Origin: Metabacillus mangrovi
GTDB lineage: Bacteria > Bacillota > Bacilli > Bacillales > Bacillaceae
Length of the DNA stretch: 64,000 bases
Assembly (NCBI RefSeq): GCF_009711125.1
Contig: NZ_WMIB01000013.1
Coordinates: forward strand, 1-64,000
Direction: 5' to 3'
Each line of letters begins with the position of its first letter. Position 1 is the first letter of the stretch. Of this stretch, positions 37,837-46,933 are shown piece after piece. The position numbers and the translations under genes were made by a program. A model generated the notes under the pieces. The model ran no database searches and was not told where the DNA came from. It worked only from the letters and a program-made list of their open reading frames with translations.

Positions 37837-38685
37837 ATGCCTAATTTATTCTGGTACATTCTCCTTTTAGGTTTTTCCATCCTTGTTTATGCAGCCGGCA
37901 GCCGGAAAGAACCTGCGCTGTTTCTTCCTTTGTGGCTTTTTAATTCAGGGCTGTCGTATTTGTTTGAACTGATTGTCTATGTCGTTTTCAATTGTTATAC
38001 GTATAAACCGGAAGTGTTTGATGACTCTTTTACTGACAGTACGTTCGGATCGATTTTCAGCCAGGGCATGTCCGTTCCTGTAGCTGCTGCTTTTTGTTCT
38101 GTTTTTCGCATAAGGCTTACGGGTGTGCTTCTGTTCAGCCTCTTTTTTTCATCCGTTGAGATCTGGTTCCTGCACATGGATATTTATGAGCACACGTGGT
38201 GGAGAACCAGCTATACGTTCCTGCTGATTCCTGTGTTATTTTACCTTTCCCGTTTCTGGTACTCACTGCTCCAAAAAAGGAAGCCGGCTGTCCTGCTGCT
38301 GACCCATCTATTCAGCATGATCACCATTTCGATCACAGTTACCTGGCTTTTGTACGTCATCAATCCGGTCATCGTCTTTAAGACGGGATGGTTTGAAGAG
38401 GCAAGCCGTGACCATACGTTTGTAAACGCCTTATATTCTATCGTCTCTTCCCTGCTGTATACAGCTGCTGCCTATTTGAGCCGCATGATTTATAAAGGCT
38501 GCTGCCTGGCAGCATTGATTGTACTGGACCTCATTCTGATCATGCAGGGAACCCTGCAGATGAAAAGCAATGAGGATCTCTTCTTTCTTTTATTGATGCA
38601 CTTCTTTTTTCTGGCAGCAGCCGTATTATTCAAAAGGTTTTTGCAGAAAGGAAGCATGGTGATTTCCGGTGAAATGCATCAATGA
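37837..38685 (+). CDS. Multi-pass membrane protein of unknown function
   Basis: 282 aa, seven to eight hydrophobic segments (first FWYILLLGFSILVYAAG), many aromatic residues, no catalytic motif seen. ATG follows CAGGAGATTCAAAT. The pattern with ELIVYVVFNCYTYKP and WWRTSYTFLL resembles the CBO0543-type membrane proteins of spore formers, but I am not certain. It is a single-gene unit, ended by the shared terminator at 38736. Confidence 0.7.
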   Translation: MPNLFWYILLLGFSILVYAAGSRKEPALFLPLWLFNSGLSYLFELIVYVVFNCYTYKPEVFDDSFTDSTFGSIFSQGMSVPVAAAFCSVFRIRLTGVLLFSLFFSSVEIWFLHMDIYEHTWWRTSYTFLLIPVLFYLSRFWYSLLQKRKPAVLLLTHLFSMITISITVTWLLYVINPVIVFKTGWFEEASRDHTFVNALYSIVSSLLYTAAAYLSRMIYKGCCLAALIVLDLILIMQGTLQMKSNEDLFFLLLMHFFFLAAAVLFKRFLQKGSMVISGEMHQ

Positions 38686-38735
38686 CGATCTTTGATTGAT
38701 GACTTACAGTAAGCCGGCTTTTCATTGGCTCCATA

Positions 38736-38769
38736 AAAAGAAGGAACGCTGGATAAGCGTTCCCTTTTC
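38736..38769. terminator. Bidirectional terminator
   Basis: AAGGAACGCTGGATAAGCGTTCCCTTTTC stem between convergent genes. Confidence 0.75.
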
Positions 38770-38801
38770 TCATGCTATTAGCTCTGTCACATCACCCGCT
38801 G

Positions 38802-39263
38802 TTATCTGAACAGCAGATGCTGGCTGTGAAGGCCTGCTTTTTTTAAAAGCTGGCTGAGCTGTTCCTGTTCCTCGCTGGAAAGCCCTGAAAAAGCACGTGT
38901 AATCCGCAGTGCGTGAATCGGATAAATCTCATCCAGATAAGCTTCCCCCCGCTCTGTCAGTTTGGCATAAATTGAGCGCTTATCCCTTGGATCCTGCTCC
39001 CTGACAAGGTAGCCATTCTTCTCCAGTTTATCAATTACGTATGTGACATTCCCGCTTACCAGAAGCAGACGGGATCCAATTTGCTGCAGCTTTTGGGACC
39101 CCTTTGTATAGAGAAGCTCCAGTACAGCAAATTCCGTCGGGTTAAACCCATGCTCCTTGCTATCCCTGATCGAATGCTCCGAAATGCTTTTAAACGCTTT
39201 CGCAAAAACCCGCAATAAAGCCAAAGCACGGTCCGTCTCTTCTTGAGTATAAGAAAATCTCAT
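38802..39263 (-). CDS. MarR-family transcriptional regulator
   Basis: 153 aa winged helix: FNPTEFAVLELLYTKG, recognition helix VSGNVTYVIDKLEKNGYL and wing REQDPRDKRSIYAKLTERG, all standard for MarR. No cysteine sensor is apparent. By position it matches B. subtilis ykoM. The upstream AT-rich stretch (39270-39315) has loosely repeated TTTTCAAAATT words that could be an operator, not a clean palindrome. The target is unknown. Confidence 0.85.
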   Translation of the reverse strand: MRFSYTQEETDRALALLRVFAKAFKSISEHSIRDSKEHGFNPTEFAVLELLYTKGSQKLQQIGSRLLLVSGNVTYVIDKLEKNGYLVREQDPRDKRSIYAKLTERGEAYLDEIYPIHALRITRAFSGLSSEEQEQLSQLLKKAGLHSQHLLFR

Positions 39264-39459
39264 CGCATCGCCATCTTAAATATTTTCAAAATTCTCAAAT
39301 TTTATCTTTATTTTACTACGAACGAGTTAGGAATTAAAGAAGGTTTTGTAAAAAAACAGCTTCCTTTTTAAAAAATGCGCCTGAAACATGGATATCCTGC
39401 GATCGGGATCCCGATCACCGCAGAGGCAGAGCCGCCAGAATCCTGCAATTCCATTAACA

Positions 39460-39489
39460 AAAAAAGACCCGCCCATACTGGGGGATCCT
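39460..39489 (-). terminator. Terminator of the FbpA-like small gene
   Basis: Minus strand GATCCCCC AGTAT GGGCGGGTC with bulges, then TTTTTTT, directly after the stop. Confidence 0.6.
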
Positions 39490-39672
39490 TTAAGGTGCAG
39501 CCGGTTTTCTCTTAATTGCCGGAATGCTATGATAAAAATAAACATATTCATTTTTGAGCTCTGATATGGTCATTTTCTGCAATACTTCATCATTGTAAAC
39601 TCCGATTGCCAGCAGCTTATGTGAATAATAGCTCCTCTGTTCATCCAGAGCAAATTTCAGCAGCTTGCTCAT
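39490..39672 (-). CDS. Small FbpA/YkoL-like protein, 60 aa
   Basis: ATG 39672 follows AAAGGGG with an 8-base spacer. The pattern R..YY..KLLAIGVY, then MTISELKNEYVYF, matches the short Fur-regulated basic protein A domain as I recall it. Position beside the tnrA cluster and the 60-aa length match B. subtilis ykoL, a stress and TnrA-regulated gene. No Fur box is seen upstream. The function is unknown. Confidence 0.7.
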   Translation of the reverse strand: MSKLLKFALDEQRSYYSHKLLAIGVYNDEVLQKMTISELKNEYVYFYHSIPAIKRKPAAP

Positions 39673-39848
39673 TTCACTTTCCCCTTTCATCTTTTTTTAT
39701 CTTACTCCTACGATACCCAATCATTGTAAGCAGACCATTAATGGTTTGTAAAAATTGCATAGAGAGTTATTAAGATTGTTTAAAAGTATGGGAAAAAGCA
39801 TGATGGTCAACAATGGTTCTATTCCAATCAGAAAGCGGGATGGACCGA

Positions 39849-40112
39849 ATGCATCAGCTAATAGCCTATGATCGCCAGTTTTATTATTTTATCCTGGAGG
39901 ACGAGCCGGAGAATTCCCGTTTAATGAAACTGTCAAGAGCTGGCCAGGATCTTGAATTGTTTGTGTATGGAAGAACCGGTTTTGAGGAGGTCACAATTTT
40001 GTATCATCCAGCCCTGCTTCGTTTATGGAATGGAAGTTTCCTGGAAAAAATCCAAATCAGGGAACGATCTTCAGGCTTTCCCGACCTTTCGGTTTTGGAC
40101 GAGGCGCAGTAG
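39849..40112 (+). CDS. Hypothetical protein, 87 aa
   Basis: Opens MHQLIAYDRQFYYFILEDEP; ATG 39849 has GGGA 8 bases upstream, and an earlier in-frame ATG at 39813 is possible. The composition is protein-like (FEEVTILYHPALLRLWNG), but the last 42 bases overlap the oppositely oriented 50-codon gene. No family recognised. Confidence 0.5.
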   Translation: MHQLIAYDRQFYYFILEDEPENSRLMKLSRAGQDLELFVYGRTGFEEVTILYHPALLRLWNGSFLEKIQIRERSSGFPDLSVLDEAQ

Positions 40113-40223
40113 TTCTCCGGCGTCTTTTCCGGCTGTCTTCAAAAATTCCTCGAGCAGCAAATCCCGTTTTACATCCATTTCTATAAGCCGCTGTGCCAAT
40201 AAAAACGCTTTTCCTCGGTCCAT
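40071..40223 (-). CDS. Small protein, 50 aa, YkzB position
   Basis: ATG 40223 follows CAGGAGGCTCTGCC, a strong site; codons to 40358 are not supported. The product (MDRGKAFLLAQRLIEMDVKR opening) is a probable helix-rich cytosolic protein. It is divergent from tnrA with the TnrA box between them, the position of ykzB in B. subtilis. Possible promoter -10 TACTAT at 40298-40293 on the minus strand. No function assigned. Confidence 0.65.
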   Translation of the reverse strand: MDRGKAFLLAQRLIEMDVKRDLLLEEFLKTAGKDAGELLRLVQNRKVGKA

Positions 40224-40333
40224 GGCAGAGCCTCCTGTCAATTTGTATTGATCTGAGTGTACCGGATTAGAGGATGCAGCGCATGGAAGCTGATAGTAAA
40301 TCTCACGCCTTATTTTCCCCTCTATATCTTTAT

Positions 40334-40350
40334 TGTAAGAAAATCTTACA
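40334..40350. promoter_or_regulatory. TnrA box between the 50-aa gene and tnrA
   Basis: TGTAAGAAAATCTTACA matches the 17-base TnrA/GlnR consensus TGTNANAWWWTNTNACA at every fixed position. Its centre (40342) is about 50 bases upstream of the start expected from the tnrA -10 TATAGT (40380-40385), which has no good -35: the usual geometry of a TnrA-activated promoter. Confidence 0.85.
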
Positions 40351-40422
40351 CACACCATGAATTTCTTTCCATCGTCTTGTATAGTAGGGAAAAAGAGTTG
40401 GTTTCCTTAAGGAGTGAGCCTA

Positions 40423-40752
40423 TTGCAGGAGGAGCGGTCTTACAAGGATAAAAAAGTGATATCGATTGGAACAGTCAGCGAGTTGACCGGTCTTTCTGTC
40501 AGACAGATCAGGTACTATGAAGAGCGCCAGTTAATCTCGCCGGAAAGAAGTTCAAAGGGGACCAGAAAATACTCGTTCATGGACATCGAAAGACTGATGA
40601 ACATTGCCGATTTACGGGAGGAAGGGGTCCAGACGACTGAAATCCTGAAAGATATCCGGAAAAGGGAAGAAAAACTGAACAATCCTGCACAGCTGAGGAA
40701 AAAGATGCTGCAGGGACAGCTGAACGCCCATTTTCAATATAAACACAATTAA
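40423..40752 (+). CDS. tnrA: Nitrogen regulator TnrA (MerR family)
   Basis: 109 aa (B. subtilis 110). Start is TTG 40423, 8 bases after AAGGAG; the GTG at 40414 overlaps that site. The winged-helix part [20 protein letters not shown] is near-identical to TnrA as remembered, and the C-terminal part [15 protein letters not shown] is the glutamine-synthetase interaction tail that distinguishes TnrA from GlnR. It activates nitrogen-scavenging genes when nitrogen is limiting. The upstream TnrA box implies autoactivation. Confidence 0.95.
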   Translation: MQEERSYKDKKVISIGTVSELTGLSVRQIRYYEERQLISPERSSKGTRKYSFMDIERLMNIADLREEGVQTTEILKDIRKREEKLNNPAQLRKKMLQGQLNAHFQYKHN

Positions 40753-40784
40753 AAGAAGCAGCGGCGGCAGCCCTGCTTCTTTTC
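40752..40784. terminator. Bidirectional terminator between tnrA and chemoreceptor
   Basis: AAAAGAAGCAG ... CTGCTTCTTTT stem between convergent genes. Confidence 0.75.
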
Positions 40785-40785
40785 G

Positions 40786-42486
40786 TCAGCTTTTAAACTG
40801 GTTCACTGATTCTGCTAATTGATCTGACAGGCTGGATAAGCGGGCAGAGTTGTCACGGACGGTTTCCATCGTTTCATTCGCCTGTTCGGCTGCTGCTGCA
40901 GTTTGTTCGATGCCGGCTGCTGCCTCTTCTGCGACACTTGCAATATCCGTGATCGCTTCATCCATTTTCTTCCCTCTCATGAGGAGATCATCCAGTCTTT
41001 CTGAGATCATAGTGATGCCTGATGATACTTCTTCGATGTTTAAATGAATACTTGTAAAGGAACGGCTTGTCCGTTCAATCGAATACTTACCCTTTTGCAC
41101 CTGTTCATACCCATCCTTCAGGTCGGCTGCTACCATTGCGGTTTCCCCGCGGACACTGCTGACAATCGAGTCTATATCCCCTACTGAGTAAGAGACCTGC
41201 TCCGCTAATTTCCGGACTTCATCCGCTACTACGGCAAACCCTTTGCCATGCTCTCCTGCCCGGGCAGCCTCGATCGCTGCGTTCAGGGCCAGCAGATTCG
41301 TCTGGTCTGCTACGGATTGAATCACTTCCATTAACTTTGAAATTTTGCGTGACTGTTCATCCAGACCCGCTACTTTTCCGACCGATTTTTTTATGAGTTC
41401 GTAGATTTTATTCATCTCTTCAATCGACTGATCCATTAAGCGGCTTCCCTCCCTTGTCTCGAGAAGGACCTTTTCTGCTGTTCCGGAAGAGGTCTCACCC
41501 TTTTGGGCTGCTTCGCTGATTTTCAGCAAAAATGCATTCATGTTCTCAGCCATATCTGCAGCCGTTTCAGCCTGATTTTCTGCACCAAGGGTCAATTCCT
41601 GCATGGTGGAGGCAATTTGCTCGCTTCCTTCCTTAACGTGAATTGAAGAAGCCTGCAATTTTCCGCTTTGCTGTTCAATCTCCAGAGCCGCACCTTTCAT
41701 TTTTCCAACAAGGGCTAAAAGTGTATCATTCATTCTGTTCGCAGCCTCAATCAGAGTCCCTATCTCGTTGCTGCTGTCAGAGGGAAGCCGGTCAGCGGTA
41801 AGAATGCCGGCAGCGATTTCGTTCATCTTTGCCGTTAAACGGCCGATAGGGAACGCGATCATCCTCGAAGTTCTGAACGCGATGAACCAGCCGGCCCCCA
41901 TCAGCAGCAAAGAAAAGACCAGGATGATGAGGGCAGTTGCTTCTCCGCTGCGGATGGTATCAGCTCCAGTCTCCATCATTTGACTCTCCCGTTCCTTGGC
42001 GACCTTCATGTAATCACTTATCAGTTCATTTGATAAATCCTGCGGCTCTTCTGAGAGTTTTTGAATAGCACTTACACGGTAGCCTCCCTCGTATTGTGCA
42101 ATGACCTCCTCTTCCATCAGTTTTTGCCAGTCTGCAGTCTTCTTGATAAGAGTTCTCGTTTCTGGTGCATCACTGATTTCGAGTAAATCTTTCTGAAGCC
42201 GTGCGCCTTCCGCCTTAAGCTTTTCATATTCATTTTTATAGGAGGTGACATCATAGAGAAAATAGGCTCTGATTGCAGAAACCTGCTGGGCGAGATTATA
42301 GGACAGCTGTTCATCTAATATAAGAGCGGCCGCCTCAATGTTCACCATTTTTTCCGTATTCAGCTTCGTTCTGTAAATGCCGGCAACATTCACGGCAGCG
42401 AGAAGAACCGTAAGTGCAATCACGATTCCGAATCCGGTAACCAGCATTTTGCGGACACTTTTGACTTGCTTCTGTCTCTTTTTCAT
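40786..42486 (-). CDS. Methyl-accepting chemotaxis protein
   Basis: 566 aa. TM1 about 13-33, a four-helix extracytoplasmic domain to about 180, TM2 about 184-205, HAMP, then the signalling domain with tip [21 protein letters not shown] follows TTAGGAGGGTCTTC. No SigD-type promoter is evident upstream. The ligand is unknown. Confidence 0.88.
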   Translation of the reverse strand: MKKRQKQVKSVRKMLVTGFGIVIALTVLLAAVNVAGIYRTKLNTEKMVNIEAAALILDEQLSYNLAQQVSAIRAYFLYDVTSYKNEYEKLKAEGARLQKDLLEISDAPETRTLIKKTADWQKLMEEEVIAQYEGGYRVSAIQKLSEEPQDLSNELISDYMKVAKERESQMMETGADTIRSGEATALIILVFSLLLMGAGWFIAFRTSRMIAFPIGRLTAKMNEIAAGILTADRLPSDSSNEIGTLIEAANRMNDTLLALVGKMKGAALEIEQQSGKLQASSIHVKEGSEQIASTMQELTLGAENQAETAADMAENMNAFLLKISEAAQKGETSSGTAEKVLLETREGSRLMDQSIEEMNKIYELIKKSVGKVAGLDEQSRKISKLMEVIQSVADQTNLLALNAAIEAARAGEHGKGFAVVADEVRKLAEQVSYSVGDIDSIVSSVRGETAMVAADLKDGYEQVQKGKYSIERTSRSFTSIHLNIEEVSSGITMISERLDDLLMRGKKMDEAITDIASVAEEAAAGIEQTAAAAEQANETMETVRDNSARLSSLSDQLAESVNQFKS

Positions 42487-42696
42487 GAAGACCCTCCTAA
42501 TTCTTTATCCCTATTTCCATCTTACTATTTGAATGTTCTAAAATAAATCATTTTTATGTATTTTCTGCAAAATCATAAAAAATTTGTCAGATTTTCTACT
42601 AATTTGTCTAACTTTTTTCCCTTAATCTGCTTATTCTTTTTATTATTGTTTCGATATAATATAGGCATAGATAATTTTGGATCAGGGGTGTTGACC

Positions 42697-42903
42697 TTGA
42701 ATGGATACGAAACGGCTGTAGAGAGATCACGGAGGAAAATGATGGACATTGCCGTTGAGCATGGCTATACTGCTGAGGAAACCGTCAGAGCGAGCCAGCA
42801 CTTAGATAAACTTCTAAATATGGTCAGCCACATCAACAATCACGGACCGTATCCGGCTTATCGTACGCCTCCATCCTATAAAAAAAAAGCTGATTCAGAA
42901 TAA
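42697..42903 (+). CDS. Spo0E-like aspartyl-phosphate phosphatase
   Basis: 68 aa. TTG 42697 is 7 bases after AGGGGTG; longer in-frame codons upstream pass through an AT-rich promoter-like region. The Spo0E-family signature is SQHLDKLLN (usual SQELD, the Asp retained) within a two-helix hairpin. Such proteins dephosphorylate Spo0A-P and delay sporulation. TATAAT at about 42655 is a possible -10. The stop is inside a shared terminator. Confidence 0.8.
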   Translation: MNGYETAVERSRRKMMDIAVEHGYTAEETVRASQHLDKLLNMVSHINNHGPYPAYRTPPSYKKKADSE

Positions 42904-42922
42904 CCTGAATCAGCTTTTTTTA
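42889..42922. terminator. Bidirectional terminator between Spo0E-like gene and mgtE
   Basis: AAAAAGCTGATTCAG AATAAC CTGAATCAGCTTTTTT; both stop codons fall in or next to the stem. Confidence 0.85.
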
Positions 42923-44278
42923 TTTAAGGTGCTGCAGAAACGAACTGGCGAGTCCAAAATAAATCAGCAGAGACAAAATATCATTCAGCGTCGTAATCAG
43001 CGGGCCCGAGGCGATGGCCGGATCGATCTTCAGCCGGTCGAGTAAAATAGGAATGACCGTGCCTGCCATCGTCCCGATGATCAGGGTCAGGAAGAGGGAA
43101 GATCCTACAACAAGACCGAGCAGCGGTGTTCCCTGCCAGATTACGGCGATGCCTGTAATGAGGATTCCGCAAACCATGCCGATTAGTAAACCGACTCTCA
43201 GCTCCCTGAGGATCAGCCTCCAAATCATTTTACTGTCCAGATCGTTCTGGGCGAGCCCCCGTACCACTACCGCTAGAGACTGGGTTCCCGTGTTCCCTGT
43301 CATTCCCGCAATCATCGGCATAAAAAAGGCAAGAGCTACCACTTCGTTCAGGGTTCCTTCAAAAAAACTGATAATACTGCCGGAAACGAGGCCGATGAAC
43401 AGCAAAAGAATCAGCCACGGAAGCCTGCGGTATGCAGCCGTAAACGCCTTTGTATCAAAATCAATGGATTTTCCGGAAGCAGCAAATTTTTCATAATCCT
43501 CATTTGCTTCCTGAATGACGATGTCAATCACATCATCTACAGTCACGATTCCTACGAGTACATGGTTCTCTTCCACTACAGGCAATGCAAGGAAATCATA
43601 ACGCTCAATGAGGCGCGCTACCTCCTCCTGATCTGCATCGGCCTGTATGGAAATGACCCTGGTATACATAATTTCCTCGATGAGCTCTTCCCGCTCCCCA
43701 AGGATAAGATCCCGGTAGGATATAACCCCCACCAGCTGTTTTTCTTCATTAATGACATACAAATAGTTAATGGATTCGGCAATCTCAGCAAAAGACTTTA
43801 ATTTCGAGACGGCATCTCTCACGGTATAGTGCTTCGGAATCCAGACATACCGGTTTGTCATGATTCTTCCGGCAGTTTCCGGAGGGTAGTTCATGAGGGT
43901 CTGGACCGCTTCTGATTCCTTTTGTTCCATACTGGAGAGGAGCTGTTCCTTCAGTTCGGCATCCAGTTCCTCAAGAAGCTGTGCCAAATCATCATTATCC
44001 ATTTTATTCATGACCTGAACGCCTTTTGCTTTCCCGACCTTGTTAAATAGGGCAAGCTGATAAGGACGCTCAAGCTCCTGGATAAGAGCCGTTATATCGT
44101 CTACTGTCATGAAGGAAAGGAAGCGGGCATAATGCTTCTCAGGCATTTCTTTAAATATGCTCGCCATATCATAAGGCTGCAGCTCTTCGATCAGTTCCCG
44201 GAAGTCCTTCCTTTTTCCATCTCTTAGAAGCAGGATGATTTTGAGCAACAGTTCATCATAAGTAATGTTTTCAATCAT
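42920..44278 (-). CDS. mgtE: Magnesium transporter MgtE
   Basis: 452 aa Mg2+ channel. Cytosolic N domain (about 1-125), paired CBS domains (about 130-255, for example VITVDDVIDIV), connecting helix, and five membrane spans from about 285 carrying the conserved PMIAGMTGNTGTQ region and the pore Asp in LLDRLKIDPAIASGP. High Mg2+ closes it through the CBS/N domains. An M-box riboswitch in the leader adds transcriptional control. Corresponds to B. subtilis ykoK. Confidence 0.95.
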   Translation of the reverse strand: MIENITYDELLLKIILLLRDGKRKDFRELIEELQPYDMASIFKEMPEKHYARFLSFMTVDDITALIQELERPYQLALFNKVGKAKGVQVMNKMDNDDLAQLLEELDAELKEQLLSSMEQKESEAVQTLMNYPPETAGRIMTNRYVWIPKHYTVRDAVSKLKSFAEIAESINYLYVINEEKQLVGVISYRDLILGEREELIEEIMYTRVISIQADADQEEVARLIERYDFLALPVVEENHVLVGIVTVDDVIDIVIQEANEDYEKFAASGKSIDFDTKAFTAAYRRLPWLILLLFIGLVSGSIISFFEGTLNEVVALAFFMPMIAGMTGNTGTQSLAVVVRGLAQNDLDSKMIWRLILRELRVGLLIGMVCGILITGIAVIWQGTPLLGLVVGSSLFLTLIIGTMAGTVIPILLDRLKIDPAIASGPLITTLNDILSLLIYFGLASSFLQHLK

Positions 44279-44449
44279 ATAGGGCCTCCCTGTCCTTCCG
44301 CGGGAGCCTTTGAACTCTTTAAAGGGCCGGATGGCTCTCCCCCGCGGAATCTATACTATGAATTTCTGAATCTTCTTTCCCGTTTGTTTCCGATCGGGGA
44401 ATCTCCATTCCAGCACCTCCCAAAATATCAGCTGCTATGCTATGATAAA

Positions 44450-44650
44450 GCAATAAAAAAACACACCAAGAATGAAGGCGTGTGAAAACAAGCATTCCAT
44501 TCTCCCATCGTAGAGCTTTAGCACTGTGCAGCATAGGACAAAGTCCAGCTGCGTTAAAAATCACCTTAAGCCGATGATTTCTGTTGACCCATTGGCGTCT
44601 TTGGACATTTTTGGGCAGCAGCGTATCTCCACACAGGAGCCTCACCTAAC
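44450..44650 (-). ncRNA. M-box (ykoK) magnesium riboswitch
   Basis: Minus strand: GTTAGGTGAGGCTCCTGTG at the start (44650-44632), GATACGCTGCTGCCC, AATGTCCAAAGACGCCAATG, GGGTCAACAG, AAGGTGATTTTTAACGCAGC and GTGCTAAAGCTC, in the order of the ykoK leader. The terminator ACACGCCTTCATTCTTGGTGT plus TTTTTT is at 44484-44450. Mg2+ binding favours termination. Confidence 0.95.
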
Positions 44651-44676
44651 GAAGAACCTATTCAGTTTTCACATTG

Positions 44677-44705
44677 AGATTACAGAAAAACTAAAATTCT
44701 GTCAA
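44677..44705 (-). promoter_or_regulatory. SigA promoter of mgtE
   Basis: Minus strand TTGACA (44705-44700), 17-base spacer, TAATCT (44682-44677), about 20 bases before the M-box. Confidence 0.7.
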
Positions 44706-44790
44706 CGGAACAAAAACGATTCAGCTGGCATGATCAGTATATGCCTCTACCCCATCCTTGCACAGCCCATTTTGAAAGGAAGTGACCTGC

Positions 44791-45432
44791 TTGAATATTG
44801 AATCCATAAGCAAAGGACGGCCGAAAAACTTAACGGACAGGAAAGGCCTCGCTTATACTTCCGGCATCCATAAGCAAAAGACAGACATGCTGGAGGTATC
44901 TTCCGAAATCATATCCGGAGATGAAGTAGCCAATCCTGCTTTTCACGGGGGACCGGACAGGGTGCTGTGCTTCTATCCCGTTGAACACTATTTTAAATGG
45001 AAGAAAGAATACGGCATCCAGCTGCTGAGTCCTGCATTTGGTGAAAACCTGACAGTGTCGGGTATGACAGAGGATACAGTATGCATTGGCGATCAGTTTC
45101 AAATTGGATCTGTCGTGGCAGAAGTTTCACAGGGCCGCTATCCTTGCGCTACCATCAACCGCCATACAGGGATTGACCAGCTCCTTGGCAGAATCATCGA
45201 GACAGGTTTCACAGGATACTTTATGCGGATCATTCAAGCAGGTACCATAAATGCAGCAGACCCCATTAAACGGATCAAACGTGTTTCTTCTGTCTCGGTT
45301 GCTGACATTCACCACACCTTTTTTCACAACAGGAGCGATGGAGAGTCGATCCGCCGGATTCTGGATCTGGAGCCGCTCGCAGAAGACTGGAAGAAGAAAT
45401 TCAGGAAGCTCTCTGAACGCGCCGGATCATAA
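44791..45432 (+). CDS. MOSC-domain protein (YiiM-like)
   Basis: 213 aa. Start TTG 44791 is 8 bases after AAGGAAG. MOSC core with the conserved Cys in QGRYPCATINRHTG and GGPDRVLCFYPVEHY; the C-terminal helices (about 165-210) fit the 3-alpha extension. MOSC proteins bind molybdenum cofactor or related pterins and reduce N-hydroxylated compounds. The substrate is not known here. Confidence 0.85.
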   Translation: MNIESISKGRPKNLTDRKGLAYTSGIHKQKTDMLEVSSEIISGDEVANPAFHGGPDRVLCFYPVEHYFKWKKEYGIQLLSPAFGENLTVSGMTEDTVCIGDQFQIGSVVAEVSQGRYPCATINRHTGIDQLLGRIIETGFTGYFMRIIQAGTINAADPIKRIKRVSSVSVADIHHTFFHNRSDGESIRRILDLEPLAEDWKKKFRKLSERAGS

Positions 45433-45449
45433 ATTCAGAACTTGCATAC

Positions 45450-45483
45450 AAAAACCCGGAACGGCAGACCGTTCCGGGTTTTC
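45450..45483 (+). terminator. Terminator of the MOSC gene
   Basis: AAAACCCGGAACGG CAGA CCGTTCCGGGTTTT. Confidence 0.85.
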
Positions 45484-45562
45484 AGCTAGTTGCAGCCTTT
45501 TTTATTATAAGCGGGAATCTGAACTTACCAGCAGACCGGTGAGTACGAGCCGCTCCCCGGAG

Positions 45563-45712
45563 TTATTTTTCTCCCTCTTCCAAATCCTCAGAAGACAGCA
45601 GGTGGTACGATTCCTTCAGAAACAGAGCCACTTCGTCTTTGTTTTTAGGATGCTGTACATACTGAGCCTGATCGATATTCAATATCTGTTTTTCACTTTC
45701 CTGCTCTTTCAA
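45563..45712 (-). CDS. Small acidic protein, 49 aa, unknown function
   Basis: Start TTG 45712 is 8 bases after GGGAG. Opens MKEQESEKQILNIDQ and ends SSEDLEEGEK; probable single helix, no membrane span. It follows the Bax-inhibitor-like gene by 63 bases on the same strand. No family recognised. Confidence 0.45.
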   Translation of the reverse strand: MKEQESEKQILNIDQAQYVQHPKNKDEVALFLKESYHLLSSEDLEEGEK

Positions 45713-45775
45713 AACAATCACTCCCAATCCATTTTTTTTAGTATTCCAATGGATGGAAGAAACATGCCTGGTTCA

Positions 45776-46504
45776 TCAGCTTCTGGAATTCAGCTTGGAC
45801 AGCAGGCGCAGGATCTCAAGGTACAGCCAGACCAAAGTGACCAGAAGAGCAAATCCGGCGTACCATTCCATGTGCTTTGGAAGCCCATGTGCAGCACCAT
45901 ATTCAATAAAATCAAAATCCAGGACAAGATTCAGCGCTGCGATGACAATGATGACAAGAGAAATAATAATTCCGATTATGCTCGAGTCATGAAGAAAGGG
46001 AACGGTCAGACCGAAAAAGCCAAGTACAAATGAGATCAGGTAAACCATGAAGACGCCAAGTGTAGCTGCCGCTACTCCAATACGGAAATTCTGCGTTACT
46101 TTAATGAGCCCGCTGCGGTAAACAAGCAGCAATCCAAGAAAAATCCCCATCGTAATCAGCACGGCCTGCATGACGATTCCATCATAAAGGCTCGCATAGT
46201 AAGCGGATATGCCGCCTACGAACATTCCTTCCAAAACAGCATACACCGGTGCAGTAACAGGTGAGGCTTTAGGCACAAAACTTGTGATCAGTGCGAATAT
46301 CAAGCCTCCGATCGCGCCAATCAGCATCATTGGAGTCACATCATCCCCCTGAGCTGCATAATACCACGTAGCCCCTGCAGAAATAACAAGAATGAACAGG
46401 AGCAGAAAAGATTTATGCACGGCCCCCATTAACGTCATTCTCTTCCCGCCGGCATAGCCGATATTTTTCTCTAAAGATTTCATCGTCGGATTAGCTGTTC
46501 TCAT
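45776..46504 (-). CDS. Bax inhibitor-1/YccA-family membrane protein
   Basis: 242 aa with seven hydrophobic segments. ATG 46504 follows AAGGAGGAAGAAC; codons to 46525 precede the ribosome site. The short cytosolic start, the pattern LEGMFVGGISAYYA and the end LNLVLDFDFIEYGA fit the BI-1/YccA family, some members of which are pH-sensitive Ca2+ leak channels. Its role here is not established. Confidence 0.82.
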   Translation of the reverse strand: MRTANPTMKSLEKNIGYAGGKRMTLMGAVHKSFLLLFILVISAGATWYYAAQGDDVTPMMLIGAIGGLIFALITSFVPKASPVTAPVYAVLEGMFVGGISAYYASLYDGIVMQAVLITMGIFLGLLLVYRSGLIKVTQNFRIGVAAATLGVFMVYLISFVLGFFGLTVPFLHDSSIIGIIISLVIIVIAALNLVLDFDFIEYGAAHGLPKHMEWYAGFALLVTLVWLYLEILRLLSKLNSRS

Positions 46505-46621
46505 TGTTCTTCCTCCTTTTTGCATACCCTATATACGTTACTGACGGTACAAAGTTTCAATTCCTGCATTTTTTCTCTTCCTGCCCATATAAATGGTTAA
46601 AAATGATTGGAGGAAAGACAG

Positions 46622-46933
46622 ATGTCCCTTCATGGACCATGCAAGCCGGTGCTCGTTTTGGAAGCTGCTGCTGTTTTCCTGCAGCGCCGGTACGTGAGCA
46701 GAGCATACATTCGCTATCTGCTGAGCATTCAGGAGCAGGTTCTCGAGCTAAAGAACCTGCTTGACGCTTTTACATCCTTGGCACTAAGGCAGCTGGAGGT
46801 TCAGAAAGCTTTGCTTGAGCTAAAAAAAATCCGCTCAAACCTCCTGCTGGTGCTTTCCAAAGAATTTGTTTTTCCAAATGATCTGAAAGAAATGCTTCTG
46901 CATCAGACCATTCAGGATATGAAAAGATTATAA
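46622..46933 (+). CDS. Hypothetical helical protein, 103 aa
   Basis: ATG 46622 follows TGGAGGAAAGACAG. A leucine-rich helical protein (SIQEQVLELKNLLDAF, then QLEVQKALLELKKIR) that probably forms a coiled coil. Divergent from the Bax-inhibitor-like gene. I do not recognise the family. Confidence 0.65.
   Translation: MSLHGPCKPVLVLEAAAVFLQRRYVSRAYIRYLLSIQEQVLELKNLLDAFTSLALRQLEVQKALLELKKIRSNLLLVLSKEFVFPNDLKEMLLHQTIQDMKRL

Noticed and set aside
39673-39740. Fur box upstream of the FbpA-like gene
   Set aside because: No GATAAT-type inverted repeat could be found despite the family name.
44319-44645. 108-codon minus-strand ORF upstream of mgtE
   Set aside because: It lies entirely inside the M-box riboswitch and its terminator.
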